A stretch of DNA of 6,207 nucleotides. Origin: JBGLNJ01 sp964353405 (lineage in GTDB: Bacteria; Chloroflexota; Anaerolineae; Fen-1058). Below, one piece after another: positions 1 to 5,089 of this stretch. The position numbers were made by a program, and so were the translations under genes. Below the pieces are notes generated by a model that saw nothing but the letters and a program-made list of their open reading frames with translations, made no database searches and was not told where the DNA came from. The stretch lies in NCBI GenBank assembly GCA_964353405.1, contig CAYGWJ010000060.1:1-6207 (forward strand), read 5' to 3'. Numbering within the stretch: position 1 is the first letter of the stretch; every line of letters starts with the position of its first letter.

Positions 1-810
1 GAGTGGGACATTCGCTCCCGTGAAGACGCCGTCAACTATTTGCAAACGCACGGCTATGCTGTCCCCAAGAGCAGCGGCTCGTCGCTCTACAGTCGCGACC
101 GCAATCTCTGGCACCTTTCGCACGAGGGCGGCCCGCTGGAAAACGCCAACAACGCGCCGGAAGATTCGCTCTTCCAGTTGTCTGTGATTCCACAGCAAGC
201 GCCGAATGAACCGGAGCAAGTCACGCTCACGTTCGAAGCCGGCAATGCGGTGGCCGTGAACGGCAAGCAGCTTTCGCCGGCCAAGATGGTCGAAACGCTT
301 AACGAAATCGGCGGCAAGCATGGCATCGGCCAGATTGACCTGGTGGAGAACCGGCTCGTCGGCATGAAGTCTCGCGGTGTATACGAAACGCCCGGCGGCA
401 CGATTCTGTATGCCGCGCATCAGGAGCTTGAATCCATCACGCTCGACCGAGACACGCTGCATTACAAAGACACCGTGGCGCAGCGCTACGCCGAGCTGGT
501 GTACTTTGGCCAGTGGTTCACGCCGCTGCGCGAGGCGCTCGATGCGTTCTTTACTTCGACGCAGCAAAAGGTCACCGGCTCGATCACGCTCAAGCTCTAC
601 AAGGGCAACCTGATCGTCACCGGACGAACAAGCCCGTACACCCTGTACCGTGAAGACATCGCCACGTTCGGCTATTCGGAAATCTATAGCCACAGCGACG
701 CGGCCGGCTTTATACGGTTGTGGGGGCTGCCGCTCAAGATTCGGGCGCTCGTCGAGCAGGGCGCGCAGGATGTGCCGCCTGTTCCTGCGGACAAGATCAT
801 CCGCGACTAG
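1..810 (+). CDS. argG: argininosuccinate synthase, C-terminal part (5' end outside window)
   Basis: Frame 1 is open from the first base to the TAG at 808-810 and gives 269 residues. The family is about 400 residues long, so roughly the first 130 (the ATP-binding N-terminal domain) lie upstream. Family-typical stretches are EWDIRSREDA at the very start, NLWHLSHEGGPLE (residues 35-47 of the fragment), and the highly conserved GIGQIDLVENRLVGMKSRG block (108-126) followed by VYETPGGTIL (127-136), which belong to the synthetase/multimerisation domain that binds citrulline and aspartate. The enzyme condenses citrulline and aspartate with ATP to argininosuccinate in the cytosol, the penultimate step of arginine synthesis. 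A TTG at 40 could be mistaken for a start, but the frame continues upstream with conserved sequence, so it is internal. The next gene, argH, uses its product. Confidence 0.96.
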   Translation, partial: EWDIRSREDAVNYLQTHGYAVPKSSGSSLYSRDRNLWHLSHEGGPLENANNAPEDSLFQLSVIPQQAPNEPEQVTLTFEAGNAVAVNGKQLSPAKMVETLNEIGGKHGIGQIDLVENRLVGMKSRGVYETPGGTILYAAHQELESITLDRDTLHYKDTVAQRYAELVYFGQWFTPLREALDAFFTSTQQKVTGSITLKLYKGNLIVTGRTSPYTLYREDIATFGYSEIYSHSDAAGFIRLWGLPLKIRALVEQGAQDVPPVPADKIIRD

Positions 811-819
811 AGCATTTTG

Positions 820-909
820 GATTGCAGATTGCTGATTGTAGATTGCTGACGCCCAATCCTCAATCAGCAATCTGCAATCTACAATCTGCAATCAGAAATC
901 GGCAATCAA
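820..909. repeat. inverted heptad-repeat array between argG and argH
   Basis: 820-847 holds four tandem 7-mers (GATTGCA, GATTGCT, GATTGTA, GATTGCT). 861-909 holds seven 7-mers of the opposite orientation (CAATCAG, CAATCTG, CAATCTA, CAATCTG, CAATCAG, AAATCGG, CAATCAA). Arms 820-849 and 864-893 are reverse complements at 27 of 30 positions, with one further G-T wobble, around a 14-nt loop (850-863). The last unit ends 2 nt before the argH ATG. There is no T-run after the stem, so it is not an ordinary intrinsic terminator. The same 7-mer recurs in other gaps of this window. Confidence 0.9.
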
Positions 910-911
910 AA

Positions 912-2282
912 ATGAAGTTGTGGTCTGGGCGGTTGAGCGGTTCGGTGAACGAAGCGGTAGCGAAGCTGAATGACTCGCTGCCGTTCGATCAACGCATGGC
1001 GAAGCAAGATGTGCGCGGCAGCGTGGCATGGGCGCGCGCGCTGGCCAAGGCCGGCGTGCTCACGCAGGCTGAAGCGGACGAGATCGTATCGGGACTGGAC
1101 AAGATCGCGCAAGAGTTCGAAGGGTGTGTGTTTGTCTTTGTCGAAAGCGATGAGGATATTCACACGGCGGTCGAGCGACGGCTGACGGAGCTCATCGGCC
1201 CGGTGGCGGGCAAGCTGCACACGGGCCGCAGCCGCAACGATCAGGTCGCCACCGATTTCCGCTTGTGGGTGCTGGAAGCCATCCATCAGGCCGATGCGCA
1301 GTTGCTCGATCTGCAATCGGCCCTCATCGCGCGCGCCGAGCGAGACATGGGTGTGATTCTGCCCGGCTACACCCACACGCAGCGCGCTCAGCCGATCCTG
1401 CTCAGCCACTGGTGGCTGGCGCACCTGTGGGCGTTTCAGCGCGATCGAGGGCGGCTGCATGACCTGAAGCAGCGCACGGCGGTCTCGCCGCTGGGCAGTG
1501 GTGCGCTGGCGGGCACGGCCTTTCCCATTGATCGAGATGCGCTGAGTCGTGACTTGGGCTTTCACTCGGCTTCACCCAACAGTCTCGATGCTGTCTCTGA
1601 TCGAGATTTTGCCGCCGAGTACCTCTTTTGCGCCACCCTGATCGCCGTGCACCTCAGCCGCATGGCAGAAGCCCTCATCCTTTACTCGACCGCCGAATTT
1701 GCTTTCGTCGAGCTGGACGATGCCTATTCCACCGGCTCCAGTCTGATGCCCCAAAAGAAAAACCCTGACCCGCTCGAATTGATTCGCGCCAAGAGCGGCA
1801 GGCTGGTGGGTTTGTTGGTTGGTTTGTTGGCGACGCTGAAAGCATTGCCATCGGCTTACGATAAGGATTTGCAGGAAGACAAGGCGCCGGTCTTTGAGGC
1901 GGCAGACACGCTCGATATGCTATTGCCGGTGATGGCGGGCGTCATTTCGACGCTCACGGTGCGCGCGGACCGGATGCGCGCGGCGATTGACCCGGCGATG
2001 CTGGCGACTGATCTGGCCGATTACCTCGTGTACAAAGGCGTGCCGTTCCGCGAGGCGCATCACGCGACGGGGCGCGCTGTGAAACGCGCGCAGGAACTCT
2101 CGGTTAATCTCATCGAACTGGAACTGGCCGAATGGCAGGCAATCCATCCGGCGTTTGCCGACGATCTGTATCAGGTGTTTGATCCCGAACGCGCCATCGC
2201 TCGACGTTCAGCTCTGGGCGGCACAGCGCCGGAAGCCGTTCAGGATCAGTTGGCGCTGGCGAAGCAGGTGATAGGCGGTTAG
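912..2282 (+). CDS. argH: argininosuccinate lyase
   Basis: This 456-residue protein has the usual family length (about 455-470) and belongs to the fumarase/aspartase superfamily. It splits argininosuccinate into arginine and fumarate, the last step of arginine synthesis, as a cytosolic homotetramer. Visible motifs are MKLWSGRLS at the N terminus, HTGRSRNDQVATD (103-115), GYTHTQRAQP (152-161) with the catalytic-region Thr154-His155, and the superfamily signature GSSLMPQKKNPD (275-286) carrying the catalytic serine loop. The ATG at 912 is chosen because MKLWSGR is the family N terminus; the frame stays open upstream to 720, but those codons are argG overlap and repeat DNA. No Shine-Dalgarno sequence is visible: the 50 bases before the start are heptad repeat. 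It lies 101 bp after argG and was probably once in tighter operon spacing. The product is intact and no key motif is missing. Confidence 0.97.
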   Translation: MKLWSGRLSGSVNEAVAKLNDSLPFDQRMAKQDVRGSVAWARALAKAGVLTQAEADEIVSGLDKIAQEFEGCVFVFVESDEDIHTAVERRLTELIGPVAGKLHTGRSRNDQVATDFRLWVLEAIHQADAQLLDLQSALIARAERDMGVILPGYTHTQRAQPILLSHWWLAHLWAFQRDRGRLHDLKQRTAVSPLGSGALAGTAFPIDRDALSRDLGFHSASPNSLDAVSDRDFAAEYLFCATLIAVHLSRMAEALILYSTAEFAFVELDDAYSTGSSLMPQKKNPDPLELIRAKSGRLVGLLVGLLATLKALPSAYDKDLQEDKAPVFEAADTLDMLLPVMAGVISTLTVRADRMRAAIDPAMLATDLADYLVYKGVPFREAHHATGRAVKRAQELSVNLIELELAEWQAIHPAFADDLYQVFDPERAIARRSALGGTAPEAVQDQLALAKQVIGG

Positions 2283-2300
2283 TTGGTTGGTCAGTTTGTT

Positions 2301-2318
2301 TGCGGAGAATGCTCCGCA
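2301..2318 (+). other. GC-rich stem-loop downstream of argH
   Basis: TGCGGAG (2301-2307) and CTCCGCA (2312-2318) form a perfect 7-bp stem around the loop AATG, 18 nt after the argH stop. No T-run follows, so a Rho-independent terminator is unlikely. It may protect the 3' end of the argH message or be a short palindromic repeat. Confidence 0.6.
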
Positions 2319-2371
2319 ATCTGAAATCGGCAACACTTGCACCGCACGCAAGTGCAGGTGTCAAAAATCAG
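2317..2371 (+). repeat. composite leader element, copy A (before lysW)
   Basis: The order is heptad CAATCTG (2317-2323), heptad AAATCGG (2324-2330), 2 nt, a hairpin (2333-2361), 3 nt, and heptad AAATCAG (2365-2371). The hairpin arms 2333-2342 and 2352-2361 pair over 10 bp with one wobble. The element ends 15 nt before the lysW ATG and directly precedes its Shine-Dalgarno. The same order of parts recurs at 2592-2648 in front of lysX. Confidence 0.8.
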
Positions 2372-2375
2372 CCAT

Positions 2376-2381
2376 GGGAGG
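2376..2381 (+). promoter_or_regulatory. ribosome binding site of lysW
   Basis: GGGAGG lies 5 nt before the ATG at 2387 and fixes that start. The alternative upstream codons in this frame run through repeat DNA and have no comparable site. Confidence 0.85.
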
Positions 2382-2386
2382 AAACA

Positions 2387-2554
2387 ATGAACGGAACATG
2401 CCCTGAATGTGAAGCGGTGGTGCCCATCGAAGGCGGCGCCGAGCTGGGTGAGATTCTGGTCTGCCCGGATTGCGGCGTCGAGCTCGAAGTCACGTCGCTC
2501 GACCCGGTCGCGCTCTCGCTGGCCCCGCGCGAAGAAGAGGACTGGGGCGAATGA
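2387..2554 (+). CDS. lysW: LysW, amino-group carrier protein
   Basis: This is a 55-residue acidic zinc-ribbon protein, the usual LysW size. Two CPxC knuckles (Cys5-Pro-Glu-Cys8 and Cys26-Pro-Asp-Cys29) should bind zinc. The C terminus is the diagnostic EDWGE, whose last residue Glu55 accepts the substrate: its gamma-carboxyl is joined to the alpha-amino group of alpha-aminoadipate or glutamate. The rest of the chain is rich in Glu and Asp, which fits its known role as an acidic carrier recognised by basic patches on LysX, LysZ, LysY and LysJ. The start at 2387 is supported by GGGAGG 5 nt upstream. It sits between argH and lysX and is bracketed by two copies of a composite hairpin repeat. Whether it carries glutamate (arginine route) or aminoadipate (lysine route) cannot be read from LysW itself; the argG-argH neighbours favour glutamate. 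Confidence 0.97.
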   Translation: MNGTCPECEAVVPIEGGAELGEILVCPDCGVELEVTSLDPVALSLAPREEEDWGE

Positions 2555-2559
2555 TTTTA

Positions 2560-2605
2560 GATTGGCGATTGTAGATTGCTGATTGGAAGAGCAATCAGCA
2601 ATCGG
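2560..2605. repeat. heptad repeats and perfect hairpin between lysW and lysX
   Basis: Four tandem 7-mers in GATT orientation (2560-2587: GATTGGC, GATTGTA, GATTGCT, GATTGGA) are followed by AGAG and two in AATC orientation (2592-2605: CAATCAG, CAATCGG). GATTGCTGATTG (2574-2585) and its exact reverse complement (2592-2603) form a perfect 12-bp stem with a 6-nt loop, beginning 19 nt after the lysW stop. There is no T-run after the stem. The right part is shared with composite element copy B. Confidence 0.85.
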
Positions 2606-2648
2606 AAACACTTGCACCTGCGCCGCAAGTGCAGGTGTCTGAAATCAG
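2592..2648 (+). repeat. composite leader element, copy B (before lysX)
   Basis: It has the same layout as copy A before lysW: heptads CAATCAG and CAATCGG, 2 nt, hairpin 2608-2638, 3 nt, and heptad AAATCAG (2642-2648). The hairpin pairs 2608-2617 with 2629-2638, then after one mismatch 2619-2621 with 2625-2627, closing on a short loop. It differs in length from copy A by only 2 nt, located in the hairpin loop. One more heptad, CAATCAA (2649-2655), runs into the Shine-Dalgarno of lysX. Confidence 0.8.
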
Positions 2649-2653
2649 CAATC

Positions 2654-2660
2654 AAGGAGG
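2654..2660 (+). promoter_or_regulatory. ribosome binding site of lysX
   Basis: AAGGAGG, 5 nt before the ATG at 2666. It abuts a decoy ATG at 2661 that reads ATG AAA TGA and stops at once, so 2666 is the real start. The first two bases of the site come from a heptad repeat unit. Confidence 0.88.
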
Positions 2661-2665
2661 ATGAA

Positions 2666-3580
2666 ATGAGAATCGCTCTGCTCATGTCACGGCTGCGCGT
2701 GGAGGAAAAATGGCTCATGGCCGCGCTCGATCAGCGTGGTGTGGCGTATGACCGCATTGACGACGGCGAAATCGTGTTCGATTTTGACAACGGTCCCGGC
2801 GACTGGGGCAAGTATGACGCCGTGCTCGTCCGCAGCATTTCGTATGTGCGCGGACTGTATGCTTCGCAGATGTTGAACGCGTGGGGCATTCCCACGGTCA
2901 ACATGGCGACCGTGGCGGCGATGTGCGGCGACAAGCTCGCCACGTCCGCCGCGCTCAAACAAGCCGGTGTGCCGCAGCCGCGCCTGCGCGTTGCGTTCAC
3001 GCCCGAGTCTGCGCTCAAGGCCATCGAGGAACTGGGTTATCCGGTGGTGATGAAGCCCGTCGTTGGCTCGTGGGGGCGGCTGCTCGCCAAGATCAACGAC
3101 CGCGACGCCGCCGAAGCGCTGCTGGAGCACAAGGACACGCTCGGCTCGTATCAGCACAGCGTCTTTTACATCCAGGAATACATCACCAAGCCTGGCCGCG
3201 ACATTCGCGCGTTTGTCGTGGGCGATCAGACTGTGACGGCCATCTATCGCAAGTCGGCGCATTGGATCACCAACACCGCGCGCGGCGGGCAGGGCGAAGT
3301 GTGCCCCGTCACGCCCGAGTTGAACGACATCTGCCTGGCGGCGGCGCGCGCGGTGGGCGGCGGCGTGCTGGCCGTTGACGTGTTCGAAGATTCGGAGCGC
3401 GGTCTGCTCATTAACGAGATCAATCACACCATGGAATATCACACGACCGTGCCGACGACGGGCGTGGACATTCCCGGCTATATCGTGGACTATTGCCTAT
3501 GCGTGGGCGAGCAAAAGAATTGCGGGCATTTCGCGCCAATGCCTTATCCGGTAAAGGTGTTGATGGGAGTGCCTGCATGA
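2666..3580 (+). CDS. lysX: LysX-type ATP-grasp ligase, LysW--glutamate/aminoadipate ligase (LysX/ArgX)
   Basis: This 304-residue protein of the RimK/LysX ATP-grasp family uses ATP to join the alpha-amino group of alpha-aminoadipate or glutamate to the C-terminal Glu of LysW. An N-terminal pre-ATP-grasp domain (about 1-90) is followed by the ATP-grasp core: Lys130 in VVMKP with the flexible glycine loop VVGSWGRLL (132-140), the EYITKPGRDIRAFVVG strand block (171-186), the substrate-side WITNTARGG (200-208), and the metal-binding LLINEINHTMEYH (247-259) with Glu251 and Asn253. INHTMEY and WITNTARGG resemble the Thermus LysX I remember, but I cannot assign substrate from this alone. The start at 2666 has AAGGAGG 5 nt upstream and gives the family N terminus MRIALLMSRLR. 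Its stop overlaps the argC start (ATGA), implying translational coupling. It follows lysW, its protein substrate. Confidence 0.95.
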   Translation: MRIALLMSRLRVEEKWLMAALDQRGVAYDRIDDGEIVFDFDNGPGDWGKYDAVLVRSISYVRGLYASQMLNAWGIPTVNMATVAAMCGDKLATSAALKQAGVPQPRLRVAFTPESALKAIEELGYPVVMKPVVGSWGRLLAKINDRDAAEALLEHKDTLGSYQHSVFYIQEYITKPGRDIRAFVVGDQTVTAIYRKSAHWITNTARGGQGEVCPVTPELNDICLAAARAVGGGVLAVDVFEDSERGLLINEINHTMEYHTTVPTTGVDIPGYIVDYCLCVGEQKNCGHFAPMPYPVKVLMGVPA

Positions 3581-4611
3581 TCAAGGCGGCGATCGTCGGC
3601 GCTTCGGGCTACACCGGCGGCGAGTTGCTGCGCCTGTTGCTCAGCCATCCGCAGGCCGAGGTGACGCAGGTCACGTCCGAGCATCACCTGGGCGAGTACG
3701 TCTATTCGCTTCATCCCAATCTGCGCAAGCGCACGACCCTCAAATTCGTCTCGCGACAAACGCTCCAGCCGTGCGATGTGCTGTTCCTGGCTTTGCCGCA
3801 CGGCGAAGCGCAAAAACAGATCGAGCACTATGCTTCGCTGGCTGCTAAAGTCATTGATCTTTCTGCGGACTTTCGCCTGCGTGATGCGGCGTTTTACAAA
3901 AAGTGGTATGGCGCGGATCATGCGGCTCCGCAGTGGCTGAATAAGTTCGTCTATGGCTTGCCTGAATTGCACCGCGAAGAAATCAAGGCCGCCTCCTACG
4001 TCAGCGGCGTGGGCTGCAATGCGACGGCTTCGAACATGGCGTTGTTGCCGCTCGTGCGCGCGGGCCTGCTTGATTTGTCCAAGCCCATCATCCTGGATGT
4101 CAAGGTCGGCTCGTCCGAGGGAGGCGCGTCGCCCAATTCGGGTTCGCATCACCCGGAGCGCGCCGGCGTGATTCGCACTTATGCGCCGTCGGGCCATCGC
4201 CACACGGCCGAGATCATTCAAGAGCTGGGCCTGGAGAATGTGCATCTCACCATCACGTCGGTGGACACGATTCGAGGCGCGCTGGCGGCCGCCCATACCT
4301 TTGCCAGGCCCGGCGTGACCGATAAAGATCTCTGGCGCGTGTATAAAAGTTGGGCGAATGCCGAGCCGTTCATCCGCGTCGTCAAGGACAAAAGCGGCGT
4401 TTATCGCGTGCCCGACCCCAAGCTCCTGGCTGGAACGAATTACGTGGACGTTGGCTTTGAGCTCGATTCCGAGACAGGCCGCATTGTGGCGCTGGCTGCC
4501 ATTGATAACCTGATGAAGGGCGCATCCGGCTCTGCTGTTCAGGCCATGAACTTGATGTTCGGCCTCGAAGAGACGGCGGGGCTGGATTTTTCGGGGCTGC
4601 ACCCTATTTGA
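3577..4611 (+). CDS. argC: LysW-(glutamyl/aminoadipyl) phosphate reductase, ArgC/LysY type
   Basis: This 344-residue NADPH-dependent semialdehyde dehydrogenase reduces the acyl phosphate made by LysZ to a semialdehyde, here most likely while bound to LysW. The N-terminal Rossmann fold starts with IVGASGYTGGELLRLL (6-21). The active-site cysteine is Cys147 in SGVGCNATASNM, the wording typical of LysY-like members rather than the NPGCYPT of classical acetylglutamate-type ArgC. GHRHTAEI (206-213) supplies the catalytic-side histidine, and NLMKGASGSAVQAMNLMFG (311-329) is the C-terminal family motif. The ATG at 3577 overlaps the lysX TGA by 4 bp and has GGGAG (3565-3569) 7 nt upstream. An in-frame ATG at 3493 lies inside lysX and would add 28 residues unlike the family, so it is rejected. 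The gene is intact and is followed by heptad repeat rather than directly by the kinase gene. Confidence 0.95.
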   Translation: MIKAAIVGASGYTGGELLRLLLSHPQAEVTQVTSEHHLGEYVYSLHPNLRKRTTLKFVSRQTLQPCDVLFLALPHGEAQKQIEHYASLAAKVIDLSADFRLRDAAFYKKWYGADHAAPQWLNKFVYGLPELHREEIKAASYVSGVGCNATASNMALLPLVRAGLLDLSKPIILDVKVGSSEGGASPNSGSHHPERAGVIRTYAPSGHRHTAEIIQELGLENVHLTITSVDTIRGALAAAHTFARPGVTDKDLWRVYKSWANAEPFIRVVKDKSGVYRVPDPKLLAGTNYVDVGFELDSETGRIVALAAIDNLMKGASGSAVQAMNLMFGLEETAGLDFSGLHPI

Positions 4612-4616
4612 TGTCT

Positions 4617-4658
4617 GATTTTAGATTTTTGATTTTAGATTGCTGATTGCCGATTCAG
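4617..4658. repeat. six tandem heptads after argC
   Basis: Six 7-mers in strict register run GATTTTA, GATTTTT, GATTTTA, GATTGCT, GATTGCC, GATTCAG, starting 5 nt after the argC stop. TTTAGATTG (4634-4642) finds its exact reverse complement at 4677-4685, and a small stem TGGCG/CGCCA (4666-4670 / 4674-4678) lies between. The orientation is the same as in the other arrays that follow stop codons. The rest of the gap to 4710 holds no other feature I can recognise. Confidence 0.85.
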
Positions 4659-4710
4659 TCTCCGCTGGCGATACGCCAATCTAAAGCCCAAGATCCAAAA
4701 TCCACCGTTC

Positions 4711-4716
4711 GGGAGG
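4711..4716 (+). promoter_or_regulatory. ribosome binding site of the four-helix-bundle gene
   Basis: GGGAGG, 4 nt before a GTG at 4721. This strong site decides for the GTG start; the first ATG nearby (4725) is in another frame. Confidence 0.75.
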
Positions 4717-4720
4717 TTGC

Positions 4721-5083
4721 GTGGATGCAGAGGAATTGAAACGCCGCACCAAGCGATTTGGCTTGCGCGTGATTCATCTAGTCGAATCGCTGCCTTCGAC
4801 GCGAACGGCGAATGTGATCGGCAACCAGTTGTTGCGTGCGGGGACGTCTGTCGGTGCGAATTATCGGTCTGCTTGTCGCGGGCGGTCAAAGGCGGATTTC
4901 ATTTCCAAAGTCGGCATTGCGATTGAAGAGGCCGATGAGTCATTGTACTGGATGGAGATGCTGGTCGAGGCAGAATTGGTTTCTGAAAATCGCCTTGCTG
5001 ACTTGATGAGGGAGGCTAATGAGTTGATCGCCATTCTCACCGCTTCGGTCAAGACCGCCCGCACTCATCTTTCTCGAAAGTGA
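4721..5083 (+). CDS. four helix bundle protein (23S rRNA-intervening-sequence family)
   Basis: This 120-residue, probably all-helical protein belongs to the family first noticed as the ORF in 23S rRNA intervening sequences (S23/TIGR02436-like, PF05635). Family hallmarks are QLLRAGTSVGANYRSACRGR (36-55) at the second helix, KADFISKVGIAIEEADESLY (57-76), and WMEML (77-81), with a C-terminal helix full of Leu and Ile (about 92-113). Length matches the family (about 115-125). It starts with GTG, 4 nt after GGGAGG. There are no signal peptide, membrane segment or catalytic motif. Molecular function is unknown; related folds include the Avd accessory protein of diversity-generating retroelements, but no reverse transcriptase or variable repeat is present here. 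It has no known part in arginine or lysine synthesis, interrupts argC and lysZ, and has heptad repeats on both sides, which suggests later insertion. lysZ begins 6 bp after its stop and may be translated from its message. Confidence 0.9.
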   Translation: MDAEELKRRTKRFGLRVIHLVESLPSTRTANVIGNQLLRAGTSVGANYRSACRGRSKADFISKVGIAIEEADESLYWMEMLVEAELVSENRLADLMREANELIAILTASVKTARTHLSRK

Positions 5084-5089
5084 GTTGCC

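Noticed and set aside
720..911. N-terminal extension of argH by 64 residues from an ATG at 720
   Set aside because: It overlaps the argG coding end and translates the heptad repeat; the conserved ArgH N terminus begins at the ATG at 912.
2300..2386. Longer lysW starting near 2300
   Set aside because: The added codons run through a hairpin and repeats; LysW is normally about 55 residues and 2387 has a good Shine-Dalgarno.
820..2655. CRISPR array made by the heptads
   Set aside because: Units are 7 bp and contiguous, without 25-40 bp unique spacers or conserved 23-37 bp repeats; no cas gene is present.
2661..2669. Two-codon mini-ORF ATG AAA TGA just before and overlapping the lysX start
   Set aside because: Its ATG directly abuts the Shine-Dalgarno with no spacing, so it is unlikely to be used; probably chance.
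2687..3442. Antisense open frame (251 codons) opposite lysX
   Set aside because: Shadow frame; no start context or recognisable family, and lysX on the plus strand has all ATP-grasp motifs.
3544..4602. Long antisense open frame (352 codons) opposite argC
   Set aside because: Low-complexity, Arg/His-rich shadow of a GC-rich gene; the plus-strand frame is a full-length recognisable ArgC/LysY.
4721..5083. Diversity-generating retroelement accessory (Avd) gene
   Set aside because: The fold is related, but no reverse transcriptase, template repeat or variable repeat lies in the window; the sequence motifs fit the rRNA-intervening-sequence family better.
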